From Arcobacter aquimarinus (GTDB lineage Bacteria; Campylobacterota; Campylobacteria; Campylobacterales; Arcobacteraceae), in contig NZ_CP030944.1 in assembly GCF_013177635.1 (NCBI RefSeq), positions 1,674,001-1,738,000 on the forward strand: a stretch of 64,000 bases of DNA, read 5' to 3'. Both the position numbers and the translations under genes were made by a program. Below the pieces are notes generated by a model. It had not been told where the DNA came from, did no database searches, and was given only the letters and a program-made list of their open reading frames with translations. Below, piece after piece: positions 17,421 to 27,037 of the stretch. Each line of letters opens with the position of its first letter. Within the stretch, counting starts at the first letter, position 1.

Positions 17421-19652
17421 TTAAAAAGAGTTTTTACCATTGAACTCTTTTGCATCAGCTTGAGATATTATAGTATTTGAAATCTCTAGTGTTTCTTGAG
17501 CTATTTCATTTGCTTGAGAAGCATTTTGAGCGTTTATTTGAGTTATTTTATCAAGATTATTTACAGCATCATTGATTTGAACTATTCCACTTGATTGCTC
17601 TTTACTAGCTGTTGTAACATTATCTATTAACTCTAAAGTTATTGATATGTTTTTATTCAATTCTCCATATCCTTCTATCATATTAGAAGCTATATCTTTT
17701 CCTTCTTTAGTTTTCTTTTGAGCATTTTCAACTAAATCTTTTATCTGTTTAGCAGCTTCAGCACTTCTACTTGCTAATGTTCTAACCTCTTGTGCAACAA
17801 CAGCAAATCCTTTTCCAGCTTCACCTGCGGTTGCTGCTTCTACTGCTGCGTTTAAACTTAAAATATTTGTTTGAAATGCAATTTGGTCAATTATTGTAAT
17901 TGCTTCAGTTATTGCTGTCGTTTGAGCATTTATCTCTTCCATAGACAAGGCTGTTTTATTTGCTAATTCTTGTCCTAAAGTAATTGATTTTTTTACTTCA
18001 TTTCCAAAACCAGCCATTTTTATTGTTGTTTGAGTGTTGTTTGTGATATTTGAAGTTATCTCTTCAAGTGATGCTGCTGTCTCTTCAAGTGATGTTGCCT
18101 GAGAATTCGCTGCTTGAGCAATGCCTTCCATATTTTTTGTTAATATTTGAGCATTAGAACTTAATGTTACTCCAATTCTTTTATTTTCCATCAAAGTTTG
18201 AGTAATAACATCACCTAAAATATTTACATCTTTTTCAAGTTCTTTTATTAAACCTTCAAGGTCATTATCAGCTAATTTTGGTCTAAAATCTAGTTTTGAA
18301 TAAGAAGTTAAAACTTTTAAAATATTTGAAATATTACTATTTAATGTTCCTAACATTTCATTTATAATATCTTTTAGTTCATTTAATGATGGATTATTAG
18401 AACCTAATTTTATTTTTGAATCTAAATATCCTTTATTTATTTGATTAGCAACTCTTATCGTATCAGCTATTAAAGCTCTATCTTTTTGGATATTTGCTTT
18501 TGTTTCTTCAATATTTTTATTGATAATTCTTGACATCATTCCTAATTCATCATTAGAATTAATCTTAATTAACTCAATATCATCTTTTTCAAAATTGATA
18601 AAAGCAAAAAAGTTTTCAACTCCTCTTTTAACAGAATCAACATCAATTAATATTGTAAAAGCAATAGTTCTTGCTAAAATCATAGTCAAAGCAATTCCTA
18701 AAGCACTTAAAAGACCAAAAATAATCATATTTCTATTTGCTTCTGCCATTTCTTGATTAATAGTAATAATTAAATTATCTGAAATATAATCTTCAATTTT
18801 CTTTAGAATATTTATTTTATCGGTCATTTGTTTGAACCAATAATTAGCATCTACTCCAAAATTTGATTCTATATTACTATATAAAAGAGTTTTTCTCATT
18901 TTTTGAATCTCTTCTATAGCTTCACCTTGAAAATTTGTTTTGTAAAATTCAACCAATTCTAAAGGTGCTACTTTCAAAAATGAATCCATATAAGCATTTT
19001 GTTCAGCAACTAAAGTATAAAGTCTAGCTTTCATTCCCTCACCAAAACTATTTTTCGCAAAGGTATTAGTTCCAACTGCTCTTTCTATTCCAGCTCTTTC
19101 TTTTGATAATAAAAAGTTCATATAAGATACAAGTTCTTGAGATACTTTAGAACTATTTGATAATTTTGTTATTGTTCCAATTGTATTTAAAAGAGAAGTA
19201 TTAGTATCAGTGTAGTATCCAATAGCAATACTTGCATTGATAGATAGTGCATCAACACCGTTTCTTGTAGTATTTAAATCTTGAAGTTTTTTCAAACTAT
19301 TATTTAAATTCTCCAAAAATTCTGAACTATATTCATCTTTATTAAATGTATTTAAAAAATTATTTAATTCATTTAATTTATCATTAACTGCTAATCTTTG
19401 AGTTGGAAGTTCTGTTTTAAATTTATTTCCATTACTTCCTAAAAATCCAGCGGTCATACCTCTTTCTTTTTGTGTTTCATGAACTAAATCACCTATTTTA
19501 ACTGATAATATAACAACATTATCCAAGGCTCTTAGATTTTTAGATGTACTAAAAGAATCTACTGCTAATTTTGCTGCTAATAAGATAACTACTGTTAAAG
19601 GAATTAGCATTATCAAAATCAATTTTTGTTTGATTGATAATTTTGAAAGCAT
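17421..19652 (-). CDS. methyl-accepting chemotaxis protein with NIT sensor domain
   Basis: Chemoreceptor of 743 aa. A transmembrane helix (~9-30) is followed by a periplasmic NIT domain (~45-300, marked by [16 protein letters not shown]), a family linked to nitrate/nitrite sensing. A second helix (~310-330), a HAMP-like linker and the signalling domain follow, with the hairpin tip [29 protein letters not shown]. The start at 19652 has AAGGAG; an ATG at 19694 lies upstream of it. Probable role: chemotaxis toward respiratory electron acceptors. Confidence 0.92.
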   Translation of the reverse strand: MLSKLSIKQKLILIMLIPLTVVILLAAKLAVDSFSTSKNLRALDNVVILSVKIGDLVHETQKERGMTAGFLGSNGNKFKTELPTQRLAVNDKLNELNNFLNTFNKDEYSSEFLENLNNSLKKLQDLNTTRNGVDALSINASIAIGYYTDTNTSLLNTIGTITKLSNSSKVSQELVSYMNFLLSKERAGIERAVGTNTFAKNSFGEGMKARLYTLVAEQNAYMDSFLKVAPLELVEFYKTNFQGEAIEEIQKMRKTLLYSNIESNFGVDANYWFKQMTDKINILKKIEDYISDNLIITINQEMAEANRNMIIFGLLSALGIALTMILARTIAFTILIDVDSVKRGVENFFAFINFEKDDIELIKINSNDELGMMSRIINKNIEETKANIQKDRALIADTIRVANQINKGYLDSKIKLGSNNPSLNELKDIINEMLGTLNSNISNILKVLTSYSKLDFRPKLADNDLEGLIKELEKDVNILGDVITQTLMENKRIGVTLSSNAQILTKNMEGIAQAANSQATSLEETAASLEEITSNITNNTQTTIKMAGFGNEVKKSITLGQELANKTALSMEEINAQTTAITEAITIIDQIAFQTNILSLNAAVEAATAGEAGKGFAVVAQEVRTLASRSAEAAKQIKDLVENAQKKTKEGKDIASNMIEGYGELNKNISITLELIDNVTTASKEQSSGIVQINDAVNNLDKITQINAQNASQANEIAQETLEISNTIISQADAKEFNGKNSF

Positions 19653-19765
19653 GAACTTCTCCTTATTATTAAAGATTTTTAATATTATAACCAATTAATT
19701 TCGGATTAGTAATGTATAGAATCAAGATTTGTAGGAATATATTTTTAAAAATAATAATTTATATA

Positions 19766-19912
19766 TTAGTTTTTATTATTACTTAATATCAGTTTTGTTT
19801 GTTCAATATTTAATCCAGCTTTAGAACTTGCGTCCTCTAAACTTTCATTGTTTTCTAAAAGTCTTAATAAAACTTCGATTTTTTTGTTTGTTTTTATATG
19901 TGTAATTGACAT
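19766..19912 (-). CDS. small HTH-like protein (48 aa)
   Basis: A 48-codon gene with a good ribosome site (AAGGA, ~7 bases before ATG 19912) and no longer competing frame. The sequence after a lysine-rich start (HIKTNKKIEVLLRLLENN) contains ESLEDASSKAGLNIEQTKLIL, which resembles a helix-turn-helix of the sigma-region-4/resolvase kind. I do not recognise a family. A 15-base palindrome sits just upstream (19929-19943), compatible with autoregulation. Confidence 0.55.
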   Translation of the reverse strand: MSITHIKTNKKIEVLLRLLENNESLEDASSKAGLNIEQTKLILSNNKN

Positions 19913-19928
19913 ATTGTTTTCCTTTTTT

Positions 19929-20044
19929 CTTCATTTAATGAAGTGTAGTTAAAAAGATAAAAGTGAGCTTGTTGTCTAAATGAGTAATATCAAAAGTGTG
20001 AGAATTAATAAAAGGCATAATAACAGATGAAACTCGATTCATCT
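19929..20044. promoter_or_regulatory. two inverted repeats sharing ATGAA/TTCAT half-sites
   Basis: CTTCATTTAATGAAG (19929-19943) is a perfect odd palindrome directly upstream of the small HTH-like gene's ribosome site. AGATGAA-N6-TTCATCT (20025-20044) lies about 90 bases away, toward rnhA. The shared half-site suggests a dimeric regulator bound at two positions. The rest of the spacer to 20144 holds the rnhA -10 (TATAAT at 20104-20109) and nothing else I can identify. Confidence 0.4.
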
Positions 20045-20144
20045 TAATTGACAAACAGTATAACGCAATAAAATATTAAAAGCAAGAGCTTTATATATTT
20101 TTTGTATAATCTTCTCTTAAATTTAAAAAATAAAGAAAAAATAT

Positions 20145-20951
20145 ATGAAAATAGATAAAGATTTTATAGAATTAATTTCTCATAAAAATAGTTTAAATAA
20201 AGAACAACTAAAAATCTTAGATTTAGATGAAACTTCAAATTGGGAAGAATTAGCATTAAACAAAGAAGTTTCAAGAAATGATGCTAATTTACTTATGCTT
20301 TTAAAAGGTGATTTAACTCAAAAAGCTCAAGAGCAAATAATCAAAAATTATCATATGGTTTTAAAATTTAATAACATAAAAGCAAAAGTTTATACACCTA
20401 AAAAAGAAGAGATAAAAATAGAAGAAAAAGATGATGATGAAGAACATATAAAAATTTATTGTGATGGTGCATGTTCAGGAAATCCTGGAAATGCAGGGAG
20501 TGGACTTGCTATTTATTCAAACAAAAAAAATCCTGTTTTATTATATGGAGCTTATGAAGAGGAAGGAACAAATAATATAGCTGAATTAAATGCTTTACAT
20601 CAAGCTTTAATCATAGCTTCCCAAACTTCTAGTGAAAATATCATCTCTATATTTTCTGATTCAAAATATGCGATTGATTGTATTTCAACTTGGGCATACT
20701 CTTGGAAAAAAAACGGTTGGAGTAAAAAAGGTGGAGAGATAAAAAATCTAGAAATAATCCAAGAAGCTCATGAATTATATTTGAAATTAAAAGACAAAAT
20801 AGAGATTATTCATGTAAAAGGTCATTCAGGAATTGAGGGAAATGAACTAGCTGATAGAATGGCTGTTTATACAATAAAGGCTAAAAATAAGGATTTTGCT
20901 TTCTATTCTTACAATAAGATAGAAGAAGTTTTGAGTATGAAATCTTATTAA
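20145..20951 (+). CDS. rnhA: ribonuclease HI with N-terminal extension
   Basis: Degrades RNA in RNA-DNA hybrids. The catalytic domain begins near residue 102: Asp107 in YCDGACSGNPG, Glu147 in AELNA, Asp172 in SDSKYA, His227 in KGHSG and Asp237 in NELADRM are all present. About 100 residues precede it; they are helical and acidic and do not look like the eukaryotic hybrid-binding domain. Total length is 268 aa, against ~150 for minimal RNase HI. Confidence 0.93.
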   Translation: MKIDKDFIELISHKNSLNKEQLKILDLDETSNWEELALNKEVSRNDANLLMLLKGDLTQKAQEQIIKNYHMVLKFNNIKAKVYTPKKEEIKIEEKDDDEEHIKIYCDGACSGNPGNAGSGLAIYSNKKNPVLLYGAYEEEGTNNIAELNALHQALIIASQTSSENIISIFSDSKYAIDCISTWAYSWKKNGWSKKGGEIKNLEIIQEAHELYLKLKDKIEIIHVKGHSGIEGNELADRMAVYTIKAKNKDFAFYSYNKIEEVLSMKSY

Positions 20952-21018
20952 AGATTGATTTGAGTGGCTTTTAGATATTATATTACTAATTATTTTTTAG
21001 AAAAAACAAGGAACAATG

Positions 21019-21987
21019 ATGATTGAAAAAAAGGGTTCAATACTAACAGTTAGAGAAGATATCAAAGTTTTTGATTGTACGATTAGAGATGGTGGATTAG
21101 TAAATAATTACCATTTTAGTGATGCTTTTGTAAAAGCACATTATGAAACTTGTGTAGCTGCTGGGGTTGATTATATGGAAATCGGGAAAAATGTATCACC
21201 TACGATTATGAGTGTTGATGAGTATGGTCCTTGGAATTTCTGTAAAGAAGAAGATATAAGAAGAATTGTTGGTGAAAATAAAACTGATATGAAAATTGCT
21301 GTTATGGCTGATATTGGAAGAAGTTTAAAAGAAGAATTAATTCCAAAATCTGAAAGTGTTGTTGATATGATAAGAATAGCAACATACATTCACCAAATTC
21401 CAGCAGCTATTGAATTAATCGAAGATGCTCACGCAAAAGGTTACGAAACAACTGTAAATATTATGGCTATTTCAAAATCATTTGATGATGAATTAGATGA
21501 AGTTTTATCACAACTTTCAAAAACAAATGTTGATGTTATTTATATTGCTGATAGTTTTGGTTCATTTTACCCTGAACAAATCAAAAAATTAACAGAAAAA
21601 TACCTAAAAGTTGCCCAAGAAAATGGTAAAAAAGTTGGAATTCACGCACATAATAATCTTCAATTAGCTTATGCAAATACTTTAGAAGCTATGATTTATG
21701 GAACAAGCTTTTTAGATGTTACTATTTCAGGATTAGGAAGAGGTGCTGGAAACTGTCCTCTTGAATTGCTAATTGGCTTTTTGAAAAATCCAAAATACAA
21801 ACTTATGCCTGTATTGAAATTTATCGAAGAGTATATTGTTCCACTAGAAAAAGAGCTTGATTGGGGATATAGTATTCCATATATGCTAACAGGTCAACTA
21901 AATGAACATCCAAGAGCTGCTATGAAAGCAAGAGATGAAAAAGATACAAAATATAGAGAGTTTTATAAATCTTTAATGGTTGATTAA
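21019..21987 (+). CDS. DRE-TIM metallolyase-family aldolase
   Basis: TIM-barrel C-C bond enzyme of 322 aa. The family signature DCTIRDGG (D-x-x-x-R-D, residues ~15-22) provides the metal/catalytic residues, and IHAHNNLQLAYAN provides the second metal histidine pair, with GLGRGAGNCPLE closing the barrel. It is closest in pattern to HMG-CoA lyase-like/4-hydroxy-2-oxovalerate-aldolase-like proteins; the substrate cannot be set. Two ATGs lie in tandem; the second (21019) is better spaced from AAGGA. A strong terminator follows. Confidence 0.8.
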   Translation: MIEKKGSILTVREDIKVFDCTIRDGGLVNNYHFSDAFVKAHYETCVAAGVDYMEIGKNVSPTIMSVDEYGPWNFCKEEDIRRIVGENKTDMKIAVMADIGRSLKEELIPKSESVVDMIRIATYIHQIPAAIELIEDAHAKGYETTVNIMAISKSFDDELDEVLSQLSKTNVDVIYIADSFGSFYPEQIKKLTEKYLKVAQENGKKVGIHAHNNLQLAYANTLEAMIYGTSFLDVTISGLGRGAGNCPLELLIGFLKNPKYKLMPVLKFIEEYIVPLEKELDWGYSIPYMLTGQLNEHPRAAMKARDEKDTKYREFYKSLMVD

Positions 21988-22007
21988 AAAGGGCTTTGCC
22001 CTTTTTT
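21986..22007. terminator. rho-independent terminator
   Basis: AAAAAGGGC-TTT-GCCCTTTTTT forms a 9-bp stem with T-run on the plus strand and a mirrored A-run, serving the aldolase gene and probably the convergent YdhR-like gene ending at 22006. Confidence 0.9.
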
Positions 22008-22311
22008 ATAAAAAGTTTGCTTTTGTAATTTTGCTTAACTCTTCACTTACTTTAAAAATTTTTCCTCTTATATTTTTATATCCAAAACTCTCAAGTCTTT
22101 TTGTATGTTTTTCCAAATATCTTTTTGCATCAGCTTCATTTGAAAATAAATAAATTCCACCAGCTTCTTTTGTAGTTTCACTTTCAGTCCAAATTTTCCA
22201 AAGTAATCCCTCTTCATTTGATATATCTTTTGCTAAATCAACAAAAGCTTTAGAAAATTCTTCACCAAAAATTCCATCATGTGGAAAATCTACCTGTAAA
22301 ATATAACTCAT
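22006..22311 (-). CDS. YdhR-like putative monooxygenase
   Basis: A 101-aa ferredoxin-like dimeric alpha/beta-barrel protein. The patterns LQVDFPHDGIFGEEFSKAF, GLLWKIWTESE and GGIYLFSNEADAKRYLEKHTKRL match the YdhR family, which resembles antibiotic-biosynthesis monooxygenases. Its reaction is not established. Convergent with the aldolase gene; starts 43 bases downstream of the polymerase gene and may be cotranscribed with it. Confidence 0.82.
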   Translation of the reverse strand: MSYILQVDFPHDGIFGEEFSKAFVDLAKDISNEEGLLWKIWTESETTKEAGGIYLFSNEADAKRYLEKHTKRLESFGYKNIRGKIFKVSEELSKITKANFL

Positions 22312-22354
22312 TTAATACTCCTATTTTTTTACAAAATATACTCTAAAATTGATT

Positions 22355-23629
22355 TTATTTCTCTTTAATCTCAAATCCACTTTTTACAATATCTATACCG
22401 TATTTTACCCTTAATTTTTGCATCTGATTTGTAAGATTTCTTTTTTTTAAATCAGATTCATACTCAAAAAGATTATAAGTATATTCATTTACTTTCGCAA
22501 AATTCAAAACTGTTATATTTAGTTGTATTATTCCATGGGTTTTATGATTATCTGTTATATCAAAAAGTTTTATCATCTCATTTTTAAAATCCATTTCATT
22601 AAAAATCCTATTTACATTTATATAATTTTTTGATTTAATTCTATACTCGTATCTTATTTTTATAGCATAAGTCAAAGGATTAACATTTGCTTTTTTTATT
22701 AAAAAACACAAATATCTACAAAGAATCATAACTCTTCTTCTTAATTCATTTCTATCAAAAATTACATCAAAAGTTCTTCCTATTCCTATTGATTTTTTTT
22801 CTCTTTCAACACTTAATTTATTATCTCTAATTCCACAAATACGATTGTACAAATCAATTCCTGGTTTTTTCCAAGAATAAAATAACTTTTGATTTTTTTT
22901 TATATCACCTAAAGTTTTTATTCCATATCCTTTTAATCTATCTTGAAAAGCTTTACCAATACCAGGAAATTCACCTATTGGAATATTTCTTATGAAATTT
23001 GGAATATCATCCAAACTTACATATTTTACTCCATTTGGTTTTGCATATTCAGTTATTAATTTTGAAAGATATTTGGTATTTGCAATTCCTATAGAAATGG
23101 GTAGATTTAACTCATCTTTTATTTTTTTCTTTAAAAAATATGCAAATTCTACTACTTCATTTTCATTGATAAAACCTGTAACATCTCCAAAAAATTCATC
23201 TATTGAAAACTGTTCTACTAAAGGTATTTCTTTTATTAAAATCTCTTTTAGTTTTGATGATAATTCGTGATATAAAGGGTAATTTGGAGCCAACATTTTT
23301 AAGTGTGGACACAAAGACAATGCTTCATTTACACTCATAGCTGTTTTAACTCCAAAAGCTCTTGCTTCATAAGAAGCTGTAGTTATTATTCCTCTTGTTT
23401 TCCCGTTTTCATCGACAAAATACTCTTTAAAACTTTTCATTCCTTCGTTTGTAAGAATATTACTAACAAAGGCTCCACTATTAGAAGATATTTCTCTAAT
23501 TTCTTTTTTTGATGAAAAAATATTAAGATTGCTTCGTCCTCCAACCGCAACTGGAATATGTAATAAACTCTCATCAATACTTCTATGAGCAGAAACAAAA
23601 AAACAATCTATATCTAAGTGTAAAAACAT
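22355..23629 (-). CDS. Y-family DNA polymerase (DinB/UmuC superfamily)
   Basis: Translesion polymerase of 424 aa. The catalytic carboxylates are in MFLHLDIDCFFVSAHR (Asp6/Asp8 region) and SIDEFFGDV (~143-151); ITTASYEARAFGVKTAMS marks the fingers and EFPGIGKAFQDRLKGYGIKTLGDI the thumb helix-hairpin-helix. An insertion of about 45 residues separates VAVGGRS from the SYEAR segment compared with DinB. There is no clear beta-clamp motif at the C-terminus. No neighbouring SOS genes are seen. Confidence 0.9.
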   Translation of the reverse strand: MFLHLDIDCFFVSAHRSIDESLLHIPVAVGGRSNLNIFSSKKEIREISSNSGAFVSNILTNEGMKSFKEYFVDENGKTRGIITTASYEARAFGVKTAMSVNEALSLCPHLKMLAPNYPLYHELSSKLKEILIKEIPLVEQFSIDEFFGDVTGFINENEVVEFAYFLKKKIKDELNLPISIGIANTKYLSKLITEYAKPNGVKYVSLDDIPNFIRNIPIGEFPGIGKAFQDRLKGYGIKTLGDIKKNQKLFYSWKKPGIDLYNRICGIRDNKLSVEREKKSIGIGRTFDVIFDRNELRRRVMILCRYLCFLIKKANVNPLTYAIKIRYEYRIKSKNYINVNRIFNEMDFKNEMIKLFDITDNHKTHGIIQLNITVLNFAKVNEYTYNLFEYESDLKKRNLTNQMQKLRVKYGIDIVKSGFEIKEK

Positions 23630-23770
23630 GATGAAACTTTATCAAAATTACAAAAATACACTTCATTTTATTACAATTTGAAATATTTTTTAAAAAAATA
23701 ATTTATCTATTTTTAAGATTAATAAATTATTATATTCTTGTTTATACAGGTTCTAACAAAAGGAGAGAAA

Positions 23771-24067
23771 ATGAAAAAAATTGCACTATTAATGGCGTGT
23801 CTATTTGGACTGTCTTATGCTGCTGAATATGATCCAGTACGAGGAGAAATGTTATCTCTATCTTGTGCTTCTTGTCATGGTACAAATGGAAAATCTGAAG
23901 CAATTACTCCGTCTATTGCAGGTATGGGTAAAGCTAGTTTACACCAAATTTTATTAGACTATAAAAGTGGTAAAAGAACTGAAACTATGATGCAAAAACA
24001 TGCTAAAGGTTTTAGTGATGAAGAATTGGAGCAAATTGCTTATTTCTTTTCAAAAATTGAAAGATAA
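23771..24067 (+). CDS. fccA: flavocytochrome c sulfide dehydrogenase, cytochrome c subunit
   Basis: Periplasmic c-type cytochrome of 98 aa with a signal peptide (cleavage after SYA, ~18) and one haem site CASCHG. The distal methionine is probably in the ETMMQKHAKG loop. It takes electrons from the flavin subunit during sulfide oxidation. ATG 23771 follows AGGAGAG; an in-frame ATG at 23738 lies upstream of it. The flavin gene follows after 11 bases. Confidence 0.88.
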   Translation: MKKIALLMACLFGLSYAAEYDPVRGEMLSLSCASCHGTNGKSEAITPSIAGMGKASLHQILLDYKSGKRTETMMQKHAKGFSDEELEQIAYFFSKIER

Positions 24068-24078
24068 AGGATAATATC

Positions 24079-25362
24079 ATGATAAATAGAAGAAGTTTTA
24101 ATAAAATACTTTTAGGAACAACAGCTTTATCTTTAGCTGCTTGTACAGGTATAACTGAAGTTTCTCTACCAGCAAATAAAAAAAGAGTTGTAATTGTTGG
24201 TGGTGGTTTTGGTGGTGCTACTGCTGCTAAATATATAAAAAGATTTAGTCCTGATACAGAAATTATATTAATAGAGCAAAATAAAGAGTATTTTACTTGT
24301 CCATTTAGTAATACTGTAATCGCAGGTATGAATAAAATTGATTATATTAAACACGACTATAAAACTTTAGAAAAAAAATACAATATTATTGTAATGCATG
24401 AAAAAGTAAAAAAAGTTGATGGTGCTACAAATACAGTTATTTTAGAAAATGGAAAAGTAATTCCATATACAAAAGCTATTGTTGCTCCTGGAATTGATTT
24501 TAAATATGAAAAAGGATATGTTGAAGGTTCTGAAAAATATGCACCTCATGCATATAAAGCAGGAGAACAAACTGTTCTTTTAACAGAACAACTTCATAGT
24601 ATGAAAGATGGTGGAACTTTTGTAATGGTTGCTCCACAAAATCCATTTAGATGTCCTCCTGGACCATATGAAAGAATTTCATTAGTTGCTCATTATTTAA
24701 AAGAAAATAAACCTAATTCTAAAATTATAATTTTAGACCAAAAAAATAAATTCTCAAAACAAGGATTATTCCAAGAAGGTTGGGATAAACTTTATAAAGA
24801 TATTATTGAGTGGAGAAGTGTTGAATTTGGTGGTAAAGTAGTATCTGTTGATCCAAAAAATAGAGTTGTAAAAACAGAAGATGAAGAAGTAAAAGCAGAT
24901 GTGTTAAACTACATCCCAGATCAAAAAGCTGGAAAATTAGCATTTGATTCAGGATTAACACAAGGTGATTGGTGTCCAGTAAATACAAAAACATTTGAAT
25001 CTAAACTTGTAAAAGATATTTATGTAATTGGTGATGCAGCTGTTGCTTCTCCTATGCCAAAATCTGGATTCTCTGCAAATTCTCAAGCTAAAATCGCTGC
25101 TTTACAAATTTCAAGAATTTTAGCAAATCAACCGGTTGTAAATCCTCCAAAACTTGCTAATACTTGTTATAGTTTAGTTTCTCCTACTTATGGAATCTCT
25201 ATTGCTGCTGTTTATGAAGCACAAGAAGATAAAATAACTGATTTAAAAGATTTAGGTGCTGGAGGATTAAGTCCTGCTTATGCTGATGAAGGTATTAGAA
25301 TGCAAGAGGCTGAATATGCAGTTGGTTGGTATAAAAACCAAATGTCGGATATTTTTAAATAA
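24079..25362 (+). CDS. fccB: flavocytochrome c sulfide dehydrogenase, flavin subunit
   Basis: FAD enzyme of 427 aa oxidising sulfide to polysulfide/sulfur. The N-terminus has a Tat motif (NRRSFNK) and a lipobox (LSLAAC, Cys22), so it may be an exported lipoprotein carried folded with FAD. The FAD fingerprint VVIVGGGFGGATAAK is at ~37-51; the redox-active cysteine pair fits Cys74 (YFTCPFSN) and Cys363 (NTCYS). A C-terminal FCSD flavin-binding domain is present (GWYKNQMSDIF). Pairs with fccA; terminator 25364-25392. Confidence 0.92.
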   Translation: MINRRSFNKILLGTTALSLAACTGITEVSLPANKKRVVIVGGGFGGATAAKYIKRFSPDTEIILIEQNKEYFTCPFSNTVIAGMNKIDYIKHDYKTLEKKYNIIVMHEKVKKVDGATNTVILENGKVIPYTKAIVAPGIDFKYEKGYVEGSEKYAPHAYKAGEQTVLLTEQLHSMKDGGTFVMVAPQNPFRCPPGPYERISLVAHYLKENKPNSKIIILDQKNKFSKQGLFQEGWDKLYKDIIEWRSVEFGGKVVSVDPKNRVVKTEDEEVKADVLNYIPDQKAGKLAFDSGLTQGDWCPVNTKTFESKLVKDIYVIGDAAVASPMPKSGFSANSQAKIAALQISRILANQPVVNPPKLANTCYSLVSPTYGISIAAVYEAQEDKITDLKDLGAGGLSPAYADEGIRMQEAEYAVGWYKNQMSDIFK

Positions 25363-25363
25363 T

Positions 25364-25392
25364 AAATAAAAGAGTTCTAAACTCTTTTATTT
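25364..25392. terminator. bidirectional terminator between fccB and the fdh operon end
   Basis: A 13-bp perfect stem, AAATAAAAGAGTT / AACTCTTTTATTT, with a 3-base loop lies between the convergent transcription units. Confidence 0.88.
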
Positions 25393-25623
25393 GTTGATAT
25401 ATTGAATTATCTTCTGAGGTGCTTCACCTATTTTTACAATAGTTGGAGCATCAATTAAATCTCTTTTATCTCTATCCAAATTAAAAGTAACTTCATAATC
25501 ACCACTTGGACAAGAAATAATACTTTTTGCTTCACTTAATTTTAGTTCTTTACATCCTTGAAAATCTTCTAATGCAAATAAAGATATATTTACAATTAGC
25601 AATATAAAAAATATTTTTTTCAT
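25387..25623 (-). CDS. small exported protein of unknown function, last gene of fdh operon
   Basis: A 78-aa protein with a signal peptide (residues 1-17, ending SLFA) and two cysteines, Cys24 and Cys38, that could form a disulfide. I do not recognise a family. It follows the cysteine desulfurase-like gene by 20 bases and ends in the operon terminator, so it is probably the last gene of the formate dehydrogenase unit. No role can be assigned. Confidence 0.65.
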   Translation of the reverse strand: MKKIFFILLIVNISLFALEDFQGCKELKLSEAKSIISCPSGDYEVTFNLDRDKRDLIDAPTIVKIGEAPQKIIQYINK

Positions 25624-25643
25624 TTTTCATCCTTTAAATAAAT

Positions 25644-26624
25644 CTAAGAAATAGATTTTAATTGTTTATACTTTAAATAGATTATATCTACAATTTTCTC
25701 AATTTCTTTATCATTAAAAAAATCGACAAAAGCTATTTGTATAGAATTTCTACTTGTAATTTCATCATATCCCATAGCTTGTATTATTCTTGAAGGTTTA
25801 GAAAGTCCCAATGAACAACCTTCTCCATTTGTTAAAAAGATTTTATTTAAAGCTAAAGTTCTTATAAGTTCTCTTGCTTTTATATCTTTTAAGCCAAAAT
25901 GTAAAGAGTAAGCCAAAGTATCATTTGGGTTTACAAAAAAGTATAAATCTTTTTTAAATTTCTCTTCTAATTTTTTTTGAAATTTTTCTTTCATCTCAAA
26001 ATTAAATTTTTGTGTTTTTAAAGCTTCAAAACAACATTTAACTGCAAGAGTATCAATAAAACCTATATTTAAAAGTTCAAAAAAATTATCTTCTTCAAAA
26101 AGTAAAACACCTGATAAACTATAACCTGTTAGTTTATAATTATCAAAATATATAGCATCACTTAAAGTGGAGAAATTAGCACTTGCATTTGAAACAATTT
26201 TAGCAGTTGTTAGTTTTTTCACATCACTTAAAGAAGTCATAATAAAAGTATCCATAACATAAGAAGACAAGAAAAGAAAATCTATATTTTTGTTTTCTAA
26301 TTGAGATAAATTTATTTTTCCATCTTTATTTAAATCAATCCAAATAATTTCAAATCCAAAAGATTCATATAACTTTGCACCATTTATTAAAGCTTCACAT
26401 TCTCCATAACTTACAGCAATATTTCCTTTTAATTCTAAAAAAAGCCCTAAAAATCCCTCTTTTGAAAAAGAAAAAGTTTTGACCTTTGAGAAATTAAAAC
26501 TTTTTTTATATTCCATACATAACTCTTCAAAATTACTATTTGATAATAAAGAATCTAAAGAATATTTTTCAAAAGAGAAATTTATATCCAAAGGATTGTA
26601 TTGAAGAGTATTTAATCTTATCAA
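25644..26624 (-). CDS. divergent cysteine desulfurase-like class V aminotransferase
   Basis: PLP-fold protein of 326 aa that aligns by eye with NifS/IscS. Lys164 (DNYKLTG) occupies the PLP-lysine position, although the usual preceding histidine is tyrosine. Cys270 in NGEGCSLGLSKPSRII matches the persulfide cysteine before the conserved PS. The rest is strongly diverged. FdhD needs sulfur from a desulfurase to sulfurate the molybdenum cofactor, and fdhD is two genes upstream, so a dedicated sulfur donor is a reasonable inference. It overlaps the upstream gene by four bases. Confidence 0.7.
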   Translation of the reverse strand: MIRLNTLQYNPLDINFSFEKYSLDSLLSNSNFEELCMEYKKSFNFSKVKTFSFSKEGFLGLFLELKGNIAVSYGECEALINGAKLYESFGFEIIWIDLNKDGKINLSQLENKNIDFLFLSSYVMDTFIMTSLSDVKKLTTAKIVSNASANFSTLSDAIYFDNYKLTGYSLSGVLLFEEDNFFELLNIGFIDTLAVKCCFEALKTQKFNFEMKEKFQKKLEEKFKKDLYFFVNPNDTLAYSLHFGLKDIKARELIRTLALNKIFLTNGEGCSLGLSKPSRIIQAMGYDEITSRNSIQIAFVDFFNDKEIEKIVDIIYLKYKQLKSIS

Positions 26625-27037
26625 GCTTTTTTCCCATTTTTTGTTCTAAAACATCCAAGCTGGCAATGACTAACTTGAATATCACTATTTTTTACAGTTG
26701 AACCAACTGTTTTTAAAGTAGATCTTTTTGCTTCATCCCACAACACTTTGCATTCTAAAGTTTTATGTCCCATATAATTTTGTTTTAATCTATTATAAAC
26801 TTGAATATTTGGGTCTTGAAATCTTAATTTTCCAAAAACACCAAGTTCACAATTTGTGATTCTTATGCCCATACTTTTAGTAATTGTACTCATTTCTTTG
26901 GGTTTTTTACCTATAAGTCTTGCCACTTTAAAAGCTTTCAGACAAGATAATTTACCATCTTCATCTAAATTTGTTAATAACAATTCTTTTTGAATTTCAT
27001 CTAAACTTATAACTATATTATCATCTATACTAGACAT
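26621..27037 (-). CDS. unrecognised protein with two CxLGxF motifs, fdh operon
   Basis: A 138-aa cytoplasmic protein I cannot name. The motif C-x-L-G-x-F occurs twice, in ITNCELGVFGKL (~60-71) and VSHCQLGCFRTK (~122-133), each preceded by a small winged-helix-like stretch (LIGKKPKEMSTITKSMG in the first). The paired cysteines could handle sulfur, molybdopterin or a metal. It overlaps fdhD by 8 bases and the desulfurase-like gene by 4, so it is translated with both. Confidence 0.7.
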   Translation of the reverse strand: MSSIDDNIVISLDEIQKELLLTNLDEDGKLSCLKAFKVARLIGKKPKEMSTITKSMGIRITNCELGVFGKLRFQDPNIQVYNRLKQNYMGHKTLECKVLWDEAKRSTLKTVGSTVKNSDIQVSHCQLGCFRTKNGKKA

